A DNA stretch of 64,000 nt from Nautilus pompilius (taxonomy: Eukaryota; Mollusca; Cephalopoda; Nautilida; Nautilidae): assembly GCA_018389105.1 (NCBI GenBank), contig JACATO010000050.1, positions 124,001 through 188,000 on the forward strand. The letters run 5' to 3'. A program made the translations under genes and the position numbers. This document shows, piece after piece, positions 1-10,622 of the stretch. Positions within the stretch are counted from its first letter, which is position 1. Every line of letters begins with the position of its first letter. The notes under the pieces were generated by a model, which was given only the letters and a program-made list of their open reading frames with translations, had not been told where the DNA came from and ran no database searches.

Positions 1-787
1 GGCTGGCCAATCAAGCACAATAATACCATGGTCAGCAAACCAGTTACTAGTAGTTTTGGCACTGTGGGCAGGTGCCAAGTCCTGCTGGAAAAGGAAATCA
101 GCATCTCTATAAAGCTTGTCAGCAGACAGAAGCATGAATTGCTCTAAAATTTCCTGGAAGACGGCTACGTTGACTTTGGACTTCATAAACCACAGTGGAC
201 CAACACCAGCAGATGACAGCCCAAATCATCACTGACTGTGGAAACTTCACACTGAACTTCAAGCAACTTGGATTCTGTGCCTCTTCACTCTTCTTCCAGA
301 CTGTGGGACCTTGATTTCCAAATGAAATGCAAAATTTACTTTCATCTGAAAAGAGGACTTTGGACCACTGAGCAACGATCTAGTTCTTTTTTCTCCTTAG
401 CCCAGGGCCCAGGTAAGACGCTTCTGATGTTGTCTCTGGTTCAGGAGTGGATTGACACTAGGAATGCGACACTTCTAGCCAATTTCCTGGGACACGTCTG
501 TGCATGGTGGCTCCTGATGCATTGACTCCAGCCTCAGTCCACTCCTTGTGAAGCTCCCCCAAGTTCTTGAATCAGCTTTGCTGACAATCCTCTCAAGGCT
601 GCGGTCATCCCTCTTGCTCGTGCACCTTTTCCTACCATACTTTCCCCTTCCAGTCAACTTTCCATGAATATACAGCACTCTGCGAACAGCCAGCCATTTC
701 AGCAATGACCTTCTGTGGCTTACCCTCCTTGTGGAGGGTGTCAATGAGTGTCTTCTGGACAACTGTCAAGTCAGCAGTCTTCCCCAT
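1..787 (-). pseudogene. Tc1 transposase pseudogene (5' two thirds)
   Basis: The start codon is at 785-787 on the minus strand, giving MGKTADLTVVQKTLIDTLHK and then the DNA-binding helix-turn-helix ..QKVIAEMAGCSQSAV. The frame then breaks near 660, continuing in another frame as HGKLTGRGKYGRKRCTSKRD (AT-hook-like GRPR region) and ..DRSLERIV. Further in, LFSDESKFCISFGNQGP carries the first catalytic Asp (near 340) and QQDLAPAHSAKTTSNWFADH the second (near 70). The third catalytic residue would be just outside the window. Several frameshifts make it non-functional. It would have cut and pasted DNA at TA sites. Confidence 0.88.
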
Positions 788-1071
788 GATTGTGGTTGTG
801 TACTGAACCAGACTGAGAGATTCATGGTATTTATACTGCTTAAATAGTGATTTACTCAAACTCGAAATGGAATATTCTAATATTTTGAGATACATTTTTT
901 CTATTTTTTTAGCTGAAGGCCATAATTATCAAAATTAAAATTAAAAAAATGCTTGAAACATTTCAGTTTACATGTAATGAGTCTAGAATATATACAAGTT
1001 TAACTTCCTGAAATAACTGACAAAAAACATCGAACTCTTCCACGATATTCTAATTTTTTGAGATGCTCCTG
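1..1071 (-). mobile_element. Tc1-like transposon, IR/DR type, cut by the window edge
   Basis: The right end at 1040-1071 reads GATATTCTAATTTTTTGAGA followed by TGCTCCTG and then a TA dinucleotide, the usual outer end of a Tc1 element. A second copy of the same motif in the same orientation lies at about 868-892 (ATATTCTAATATTTTGAGATAC). Two direct repeats inside the terminal repeat, about 175 bp apart, is the IR/DR layout of Tc1 elements such as Sleeping Beauty. A decayed transposase fills 1-787 on the minus strand. The left end lies outside the window. Confidence 0.88.
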
Positions 1072-2978
1072 TATATTTAGTAATGCATTTGCTGATATTT
1101 CAGTTTTGCCACAAAGTTACTTTATTTTAATTGTCCTTTTTCTTATTCTGCTGTGGCTGCTGGACTCTTTCTTTCTGTTTCCATCTGTAATGAATCACAT
1201 CTGAAGCATATACTCTCCAGAAACAAAGACCAGACACTTTTCCTTTTTACTTATTGTTTCACCAATTCTTTTGGAAATTTTTTATTAAGCCATTTTCTTC
1301 TAAAAGTGAAGGGGGGAAATAAAAATGTCTGGAAAACAACGGTAAAAACTGATTTACACAAATCTTTCCATCCATCTCATCTTATTCTAACTGAAGTTTA
1401 ATGGTTATCTTCCTTGAAGGCCATAACATCAAAAAAATCAGCAACCTCTGACCTGGTCTCTCTGCATCTCTATTGCTAGAATGATTCCCGGTGTTTGCAG
1501 GTTTTTCCCATGAGGCTGGTGTTATGGTGGTGGTACCACACTTATACTGTGTCAATTTTTAAGATAATTTTCTTTTAAAACCATTGTGCAACCAACAGAA
1601 AACAGTAAAAAAAAAAGCAACAGCAAGTTACCAACACCAATCCATTGAAGCAAAATTTCATCTTCATTTGTCTGAACTGGTTTAACTTTTTACAGCAAGT
1701 GCTCACAAAGTCTGTATCCATTCTCAATTGCAGATTCTAGGTGTTGTAACACAGCTACTGTAAATGGCAGGGATGTGTCACTGAATGTAGCCAATCGCCA
1801 GACAGTTATGGTACACCAGTGTTTTCAGAAAGCTCAGTAACCAGAAACCTGCAGCGATGTAGGAAAAGTGTCATGCAATCTTGAAGTGAAACTCTGCTTC
1901 AAGCATCTCTGCATCCAAACTGACACACCTGGCAGTCAACAAAGCCGGAAGTGACATCATTTAGTATAAGGGAGAGTCCTCAGTCACCACAAGACTCCAG
2001 GCGTCCCTGTTCATGCATGCTTATTCCAGATATTTGACAGAAAAGCCTAAAGCATAAATGCAATTTTTGTTGAAGAGGAGGAAAACAAAACTAATGAAGC
2101 TCGCTGAGGTATCTTTCACTTGAAGTTTTTGGCATTTAAAATTCATCGAGTTTTAGAGGCAAAATAATTAACAAATCTACCTCCCACACAAGCTTTTTTA
2201 GAAGTAATAGTAAATTATAGAGAATCTTCACAAAAACGAATAATTTGGATTCCTGAGGGCCAACTTCCTACCTTCTGGGGGGGGGGGGTGTCAAAGACCC
2301 TTTTTCCACCCCCAACCTCTGAAATGTTTCATCTGTTTGTGACTCATTACCCACTTAATGACAATCACAAAGAACCGATCACCGCCTTATAAAGAAGGTG
2401 GCTAGTTATTAATTTACATTATAATTTATAGGCCAGAGGAAATTTTGCATCCTTTCAGACCTGTGCTTGGGGGTGACTGTCCTCCGTCATCTCCCCCCCC
2501 TTTACTACGCCTCTGCCTGAAACACCCCATTATGAATGATTACCATCTTCTTCAAGCCTGTCACATAAGGCTTCCACCAGAGGAACTCCCCTGGTTACCA
2601 GAATCCTTCTCTATAGATGTGGCAAGAAGCCCACATGTTAGCAAGATACACCAAACTGTGATGGTTTTCATTGAAATTCAAACACGGGTTCTCAACCTTA
2701 GCAGTTCAGTAGTCCACCACTAGAATACTGTACTACTCTGAATACACATAATGTATCTCAAAATCAGACATTTCAAAGAGCTCCTCCTTTAAGAAGGATG
2801 ATCCTAAAGTTCAAATCCATGGTATTAAAAAGGTTAAGCTTGGCAAGTGGTAGTCATTGCATTCACATTGCAATAATTTGACTGTGGAGAAAGAGAAAGA
2901 TTCTCTGCTTCTTGGGGAGGAGGAGAAAGAGTAATGCAAATTATATTCGTTCAACTTCAGAATATTCTGGCTACTTAC

Positions 2979-3110
2979 TTCTGCCAAGGTTTCATGTTCC
3001 TGAAGAATAGCCATCCTGAATGGAATATGACTCTTCAAATTATGTAGCACCAAGGAAAAATACTGAATACACTTGATATTCAATTTTTCTTGTAATGAGT
3101 TAATTACATC
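2979..3110 (-). CDS. FRMPD: FRMPD-like gene, FERM F1 lobe exon
   Basis: The exon has 44 codons, phase 0-0. It starts DVINSLQEKLNIKCIQYFSL and ends ILQEHETLAE. FRMPD4 has the closely matching DV...LQEKL.IK.I..FSL......LL.EQETL, the helix and last strands of the FERM F1 lobe. The acceptor is a run of pyrimidines ending in CAG at 3111, and the donor is GAA followed by GTAAGT at 2978. The open frame runs past the donor only by chance. The next FERM exon is not in the remaining 2978 bp, so the gene continues beyond the window edge. Confidence 0.93.
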
Positions 3111-3647
3111 CTGAAAAAAAAAATAAAACGATGATTTTAACAAAAACTATGATAAACAAACTAAAGATATTGATAAGGTTAATTTTTTTCTGATTTGGCT
3201 CCAGATACTGACCAAGGGGTTATGGACACTGCTTTCTCAAGGTACTCACATGTTCAAAAAGGAAGTTTGATATACAATGTGTTGCATCCCCAAGGAGAAA
3301 GAAGCTTTGTATTGAGATCCAGAACATGAATGGATTTGATTACACAACTCTGCTCATAAAAAATCAATAGCAAAATTTCTTATTGTTTTAATTGCTTAAA
3401 TTTAATTGAAATATGGCAGCTGGCTAGTGTTTTTTAGATTGATTTTTCAAAACAAATACAGTAGAAACTGATTATTAGCAATCCTGATAAAGACAACTTA
3501 TGGTTATTAACAACATTTTTCCTGGAACCAATCTTGTCCCATAGATTTTACTGTTAATGGAACTCAGATATGCAATTCAATTGCCATGCTACTTACCGAC
3601 AACGTTAATAGATTTTATAGGATTATAAGATTCACAAAAGTCATGAA

Positions 3648-4324
3648 CAGAGAGTCCCTTACTTATGTAAGAGTTATGTTCCCAAGCCCCTTATGTAAGC
3701 CGGATTTCACACCATAAATACCATAAGAGTTCTGGGTTTGGTCTTCAGCTCACAAAGTTAATAATTTTTTCCATTTCATCAATTAAGCCAGAGCATTGCT
3801 TTGTAATCCCTGTTGCTTTCATTGGGGTAGATCCTTTCATATGTTCTTTTATTTTCTCCTTATCCATCACAATTGTGTTTATCATCGACACGGCCATCCC
3901 CATGGTACGTGCAATGGCCGTCCAACCATGTCCACCCTCATATCTGTTAATAATGTCCACTTTTACCTCCAGTGTAATTGTTTTACACTTCTTCAGCGAA
4001 CTAGCATCTTTCACATTACCTGTATGCCTGCTCATGATTGCAACGGCAAAGTTACGCAAAAAAACTTATGAAAAACAGAGGCTTACGGATCACCAATACT
4101 CAAGATGAAGATAAACATGAGACTGAGAGACAAAGATGATGCAGTGCAAGAGGGATGCAAGGGCTGCATAGCACCTGCCACCACTGCACAACTACAAGTA
4201 GTATCTGAATTCATTTGTATGTAAAGAATTTATGCAGCCTAGATTTTTTCGGTATTTTTCAATGGGCTTTTACATATCCTTGAATTTACTTACGTCGAAC
4301 ATTATGTAACCTGAGGACTTTCTG
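3648..4324 (-). mobile_element. Internally deleted Tigger/pogo-type DNA transposon
   Basis: The ends resemble each other: CAGAGAGTCCCTTACTTATG at the left, and the reverse complement of the right end begins CAGAAAGTCCTCAGGTTACA. A TA follows the right end (4325-4326); the left flank is AA, so the target duplication is damaged on that side. At 677 bp the element is far shorter than an autonomous Tigger (about 2.4 kb), so it lost most of its transposase. Confidence 0.75.
3745..4059 (-). pseudogene. Tigger/CENP-B-like transposase N-terminal fragment
   Basis: This 104-codon open frame contains KKCKTITLEVKVDIINRYEG and then ..GWTAIARTMGMAVSMINTIV and KEKIKEH. This is the psq/CENP-B N-terminal helix-turn-helix of pogo/Tigger transposases (KR.T..EEK..II..YE.G.....IAR..G...ST..TI..NK.KI). 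The rest of the enzyme is absent. It is a fragment within the deleted element at 3648-4324. Confidence 0.82.
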
Positions 4325-5537
4325 TAATCACAAAGAGAAATTAAAGCATATGAGCATGACAAGTGGCCATTGCTTTAACTGTTAATGCACAATTGCCACT
4401 TGCTTTGAATTTAGATGCCCAAATATCAGTTACTCCTTTTTATCCAGTTTTCATAATACACTGAATTTGCATATTTCTGACAATTGACTTTATCATGTGT
4501 CATGGCTGCCAAAACATGTGGACCTGTCTCTTGCCAATAAAGTTTGGGTTCTGAAGGCCCTACATGAATCCTGTGCTGAGTGAGTGAGTAGCAGAAAAGT
4601 TTAGCATCTCAGACTATCATGCAGCTGATGGACATGGGTGCCAGCAGAAGATTTAGAGGTCACTACCAGGGTCTCTGAATCCATGAATCATTACTTCTGT
4701 TGATACTCTCCCACAGCTTCAAGTGCCAGGTGTTGTAGAAAAGAAAACCTTTCTGATGCACTTCAGCTAGCTGAAGGGACTGAGGCTATTGCTCTCCCCC
4801 AGACTGTTTACAACTGCTTTAGAGGGGCTTGGATGGTAGTCATTGATGAGCTAGCCAACACCGCCATTCCAGATAACCTGACAGAAGAGGAAATTTGAGG
4901 CCACTGTTGAGTTTAAAGTACGTTTGCTCTGCTCATTCCGAGGAGAAATATAGTACAGTGCTTGTATAACAATGAATCAAACAAAAATTTAAAACATTTA
5001 CTTCAATGCAAGGAAAACATCTAAGAACTAACTAAATTAATTAAATACACTTCTGTCACTATTTAGGGATCCTTGGAAGAATATAAAAATTAGTAATGTA
5101 ATACGAATGCCATAGAACACACCCACCAATTTGCATACCTAAATTCCATATAGTACTCTGCATAACCGCAATTCCTGAAAAGTTATTTAACAGGAAATCC
5201 ATGGCTAAAAATGACTTCAAATCAATGGTATATACGAGGATCTTCATTTTTCCCAGAAATTTCTTGGTGTCTATTACCACAACAAAAACAGGTGAAAATT
5301 GGTGTAATGAGTAATTTTTCTGGGTAAATATCAAAGTTTATTTTAGTGGATAATTGGTAGACTAATGCTCTGATAAAGAAAATCTCGTGATTTTTTTTTG
5401 TAAAATTAAGTGACCTCTACCCCTGAGTTTAAGAAAAACAATTTCAAATATATAAAATACATCAACTGTATTTATACATTAAATGGATTAGTGTAATTTC
5501 CAGAAGTCCTGCATAGAATAGGCCCTCAGAAGCATTT

Positions 5538-7140
5538 TTAAAGTGTATTTTCCAAGAATTGTTCTCCTGCGGTCTTGTATGTAGCTGAACTTTGCAAAGA
5601 CTCTGTCCACATCAGCTGAACCAGTGGGACACTGAGGATGGAAGAAGCAATGCAGTTCAAAGTTCGAAAGTCAGTGTGGTGGATTTTCCAGAATTCAGGA
5701 GGATTGATGATGCAGTTGTTTGGGGCTGGTGTTGCCATGTACACCTGGAATTTTCTTTCTAGTTTAGTGCTTTCTTCACCAGGAGCCACAAAGGGGAAAA
5801 TTATACACACATATTCTGTTAATTTATCGTTTGAAGCCACACTTTTGAAAGAGGATGAAACTGCAAAATGACAATTAGTTGTGAAAAGCTTCAAGGGACA
5901 CATTGCAAATGACAGTAGCTTCCTATTCTCTGACAACTCTTCATGAAAACTTTGGAAAGCACCTCCGAGTGTTTCCTGATCCCTGACTGGCAACATGGAC
6001 ATGAATAGGTACTTTTTTTTGTTTTGGAATCTTCCCAGATGTGCTTTTGCAAAAACATTCTGCAGAGACATTGTTAACCAGAATGCCATACACTTCTGTA
6101 TTAGAGAATGTTCCATCTTTTGAACAATAGGATTCTAATTTTTTTTTATTGCTTTCTGCAGGGGTTGAGGTGTTTTGATGAGAAATTTGAGCTTTGTGCG
6201 AAGGCTTTATCCAGTTTCTTGCGTAGATGCTTGAGTTTTAAGCTTTTCCACTGTTGACCATTTTGTGAACATTCATATCTTCTGAACACTATCTGCAGCC
6301 ACATACAGCGATCTACTTACAAATATTATAAATTTTTTTTGCCTTAGTGGAAAACTGCAGCAGCATCAGTTACAAACTTCTTCAAACCATCCATGTTTGA
6401 ACCACCTGTAGCATGAGAGACAGCAACACGCAGCAGATGAGCTGGACAAAACCGATGAATCAATTCAGGTTTTTCATTGAGCTTTACATCCTGTGTGAAC
6501 TTTGCCAGTAAAAAGCTGAGTAGAAATTCTCTGCTGCCATCTTACCAAGGTAAGTGAACATTCATTAAAAGTTTTACTGACATTCGCTGTTACAATAAGC
6601 GCAGGCGGCTCTGCCACAAAACAAAAACAAAAAAATAAAATTCTTGGGCAGTTGCCACATTTCCAGTTAACTTCTCTAATTGTATTGGTCAGCCAAAAGC
6701 ATTCTCTTCCAAGTATTTCTTGTTCTCACTGATCGAATTTGGCAAGGATTCTGCAGCTGGACAGAAGCTTTGTACAAACTCCCTTAGAGGACAGTCAACA
6801 AGGCCGAGCAGCTGCCCTGAAAAGCATGGGGTGCAGACAAATTCACTTACTGCATCATGTTCACCTTGACCTTTCTGCAAAGCCTTCATGGATGCCGATT
6901 CCAGCGCATGTTGGTTTTTACTTTCACTGCCTTGTTTTAGCTTTAACTGTCGCTCGCTCTCCAGACTGTCTTTAATCCAGCTGGCACCAGTATCAATTTC
7001 GAAGCCACACCATATCTACATTGCAAAAACTCAACTTCACCTTCTCCTGATTTTGTTTTCTCGTGATATTTAAAATCATCTTTACGCTCGGTAACAAATC
7101 TGATATAGTTTTCCTTTTTGTCATCCCATTTTAGTAGGGC
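5538..7140 (-). pseudogene. hAT-superfamily transposase relic
   Basis: A 192-codon open frame (5538-6116) ends with NPPEFWKIHHTDFRTLNCIA and SSILSVP, the hAT C-terminal dimerisation region (..P.EFW.......L..IA..ILSVP.SS...ER.FS). The frame then shifts near 5620. In another frame the continuation reads roughly ..RVFAKFSYIQDRRR. Further upstream on the same strand, in-frame stretches at about 6360-6510 (FCPAHLLRVAVSHATGGSNM and DGLKKFVTDAAA) and 6689-6889 look like earlier parts of the same protein. Frameshifts and stops are frequent. Terminal repeats were not found, so the outer limits are approximate. Confidence 0.62.
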
Positions 7141-7664
7141 CAGTTAATACTTTATAACTATCAACTTCTAACATGAAAAGTGCATGTCAGGGGTGATGTG
7201 ATGCAACATAACATACAGGTGTGTGTGTGCATGCAGTGTGTTCATCCACCTCCACATTACCTTACTTCAACAGGCACCTTTGCATACATATGCGGAGACT
7301 GACATTTTATTAGCACAACACATATCTGATGCAAGGTATTTTATTTTCCTAATAAAATGTTTTTATTTTTGTACTTGAGTGATACAAAATTTGGGTGAAA
7401 ACCGGTGATATCCAAATCACAGGATTTGTAAAACCTGGAGATTTTTCAGTAAAAACCAATTTAAACTAGTATATCTTATGAAACACCCCCCCAAATAATT
7501 TTACTTATGGTATAAACTAAGTGTATTTGTAACAGATTCTAATGTTTCTTTCATAAAATAATCCTGTTAGCTCTAAGTCTTTGTGTTTTTTTTGAAAGTT
7601 TTCTTTTTCATTTAGACAGAAATTAATCTCTGCATAAGAGACCACCACCACCAGGCATCATCAT

Positions 7665-8372
7665 AAGTTAAAGTACACTCCTGGACATTAATCTATATTA
7701 GACCACTCTAGACATCAATCTGTATTAGACACAATAAATATCTCTAGATAAAACCACATCAATCTGTAGTAAACCACCCTAAACATCAATCTATATTTGA
7801 GAACACCACTAGACATCAATCCGTATTAGAGAACACCACATCAATCTGCATGAGAACATCATAAATAAATCAATATCAGAAAATAACACTTGGCCTCAAT
7901 CCAAGAACACAGTAGAACTCAATCTATAGTGAATATTACTAGACATTAATTCATATTAGAGACCACCCCCAGACATCAACAGATCTCCATTTGACATCAA
8001 TTTGAATTTAATTTCAGAAGAAATCAATCAATATCAGATAATACTATTTAACGTCAATCCATGAACATCACTAGATATTTAATATATATTAGAGATCACT
8101 AAACATTAATCTATATTAGAGAACATCATTAAAAATCAATCTGCATTAGAAAACACCAAAACCAATCCATATCAGAGAATACCACCTGACATCAATCCAA
8201 GAATTCCCCTAAACTTCAATCTGTATTCCTGAATATTACTAGACTTTAATTTAAATTCAGGAACATCATTAGATACCAATCTGTATTAGAGACCATCCCT
8301 AGGCATTAATCCATAGAGAACATCTCCAATCCATATTAGAGACCATCTAAACTTCTATCTGTATTAGGGTCC
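7665..8372. repeat. Degenerate minisatellite, unit about 28-31 bp
   Basis: More than 20 imperfect copies of a unit resembling ACATCAATCTGTATTAGAGA followed by ACACCACTAG. Copies differ by substitutions and by small insertions and deletions, so the array is old. No open frame runs through it. Confidence 0.85.
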
Positions 8373-9756
8373 ATCATTTTGTTTTCATTAGTTTAAAGCA
8401 GAATAAAATAGTGAAGAAAGAAACCTCTGATACTATTTTGCAAAATTAAGAATGATTTTTTTCTTTTAATCATACATGCAGCTAGTTTGTTGTTGTAATT
8501 GTTGCTTTATCCCTAAGAAAGTCCTTAGCTAGAAGCCTCATAATGTGAATGCACTGGTCTGATGTAGTCCAACATGGTCAACCTAACATTAAATCTCATG
8601 GATCAATTTTGATCAACAGTGAGAAGAAACCTGAATTCTGTCAGGATATCATGCCAAAATCCCATCTATCAGTCCAGCTGCTATGGCAAACTGAAAGAAA
8701 GCTTCGTGTTGGTTTCTGAAAGTATGCTCAAAGAACTTGGCCACACAGTGGTGTCTAAATCTTGGCGATTATTTACAGCTTTCCATTTTCCATAAATCTA
8801 CAATAAACAATGCATGAGAATGTCAAGTTGATAAATATTTAAACTAATTTTTTATTTAAATGTTCACGGAATTCAAATCTACTTGCTATAACGTGTTTCC
8901 TTCTAAATATGCACCCAGAATAGACCAGAAGAGAGTATTTAGAATGCTAAACTTTAGCTATAATTAAATAACTTTCTATACACCCAAACCCAGGCTGCAC
9001 CATAAAAGAGAGTCAATTTCCTTTTTTTCTAAAATTATCTTTCTCTCTTTACATTCTGTGAGGCAGTTAATTAATTCTGTAATACCAAATGATACCTAAT
9101 TTAACAAAGAGCTTAACCGACCGAGTCAACAAAACCAGAAGAAAAAAAAGATTTTGTTGAGGAGTTCTCTTTAGCAGATAGGTGAGCAAAACTGTAGCCC
9201 TTCAACCAGAAATGATTAAGTCTGTAAAGTAATATGCTTTCTTTTTACTGGCCTGGATCTATTTGCATTCTAGCTGCAGTGAAAAACCACCCCAAGGCAA
9301 CTACAACCTCAACGGAAATTATAGCAGAAAAACTGCTCTTAATTTTTTCCTGGACATTTCAGAAAGAGACAGACAGGCAAACAGACCGACTGACCAGCTT
9401 GAAATATGCAGGGTTCTCATGTAAAATTCTTTTGTAAATTCTTGTAGCTGCTTTAAATTATGTGAGTTATAAGCACCAGCAACGCATGTGAAAGTTGGAA
9501 AAAGTAAAGATTAAACTTGACCATCCATTAACTAAATGAACAGTTCATTTGACTTTTACACCTGAAGACATCTGGCAGTAAATCATGGAGTATGGAAACT
9601 GTAGAACATTCAGGTATAAAACTAGTAAGCCTCCCGACAGAAGCATAGCATAATTTCTAAAATGTCTGCCAGATAAAGATAAATCAGTTCTAATTTGCTA
9701 AACTGGACTGTCCATTAACAGATGTTGTGCCCCAGCTTTCACTCCGTTTTGTAGGA

Positions 9757-9841
9757 GGATGTGGTTCAGACTAGAGCCCACATTATGCAAAGGATAAAAA
9801 TCCTGGAGAAAGCTCAGAGAAGATATACAGTTATGATTATC
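9757..9841 (+). pseudogene. LINE reverse transcriptase C-terminal scrap
   Basis: Plus-strand reading from 9779 gives HIMQRIKILEKAQRRYTVMI. This resembles the ..Y..DI..LE.VQRR.T.MI segment found after the reverse transcriptase domain in CR1/jockey-type LINEs. Only about 25 codons are recognisable. Confidence 0.5.
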
Positions 9842-10466
9842 AATGTATAATGCAAATGATTAAGAAAAACTACAAAGGCTTCAGTCATAAGTAAGTCTGA
9901 CCTACAGATAATTTTGTGGTAAAACGGTTAAAGTTTAAAATAAAATGTTTTTCTGGGAAGGAATGCATGGAGTTACATAAGCTCTTTTTATTACTGCTGG
10001 CATCACAAATGGCATCTATGAGATACACAAGAAATGTTCTTGATTAGATATAAGAAAATGTGCTTTACTAACAATGCAGCAGTATTATCCTGGAATAATT
10101 TTCCCCAAGTGTGTGTGTGTTTTTTTCTTCTTCTGTTTATAAATAAACCAGGTAAAGGTTTCATAGAAGTGTTAGAGTTTTCCTGCCCCTCTGACATTCT
10201 ATGTCTGTCCAAACTAACCTCTGACATGGATTAATGGCTGGCCTCACCAATAGCCAATGTACTTAGCTAACTTGCCATCAGCATTAACCTGTACTGGAAG
10301 CTTTAACTATTTGCGTGCTGACTGCTTCAAGTTTTGAACATCCTTTATGTAATTGCACATCCATTTAAAAGAAAAGAAAACAAAAAGTTGTTTGAAAAAA
10401 TATGGCCAGAAACTGTAAGGTTATTTATTTCCTTTCAAAAACTGTTCACCTACTGACAAGACAGAC

Positions 10467-10622
10467 AGACTGCTGTCACGCTGCACACAGTCACAATGAT
10501 TCCAAATAATCCACTGCAAGACTGCTGTCACGCTGCACACAGTCACAATGATTCCAAATAATCCACTGCAAGACTGCTGTCATGCTGCACACAGTCACAA
10601 TGATTCCAAATAATCCACTGCA
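10467..10622. repeat. Tandem repeat, 3 copies of a 52-bp unit
   Basis: Three head-to-tail copies of a 52-bp unit beginning AGACTGCTGTCACGCTGCAC and ending AATCCACTGCA. The copies are identical except for one C-to-T change in the third, so the triplication is recent compared with the surrounding decayed repeats. Confidence 0.95.

Larger units (their letters stand above)
1..2978 (-). other. Partial FRMPD intron at the low-coordinate edge
   Basis: Intron following the FERM F1 exon. Positions 1-1071 are a Tc1 element. From 1072 to 2978 I see no gene or recognised repeat, only AT-rich sequence and a run of 12 G at 2277-2288. No further FERM-domain coding was seen on the minus strand. Confidence 0.7.

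Noticed and set aside
2682..2722. hAT-like end (GGGTTCTCAACCTTAGCAG)
   Set aside because: No partner end or 8-bp duplication nearby.
5638..5871. Plus-strand 77-codon open frame
   Set aside because: It is the antisense shadow of the hAT relic at 5538-6116; the minus-strand reading carries the recognisable motif.
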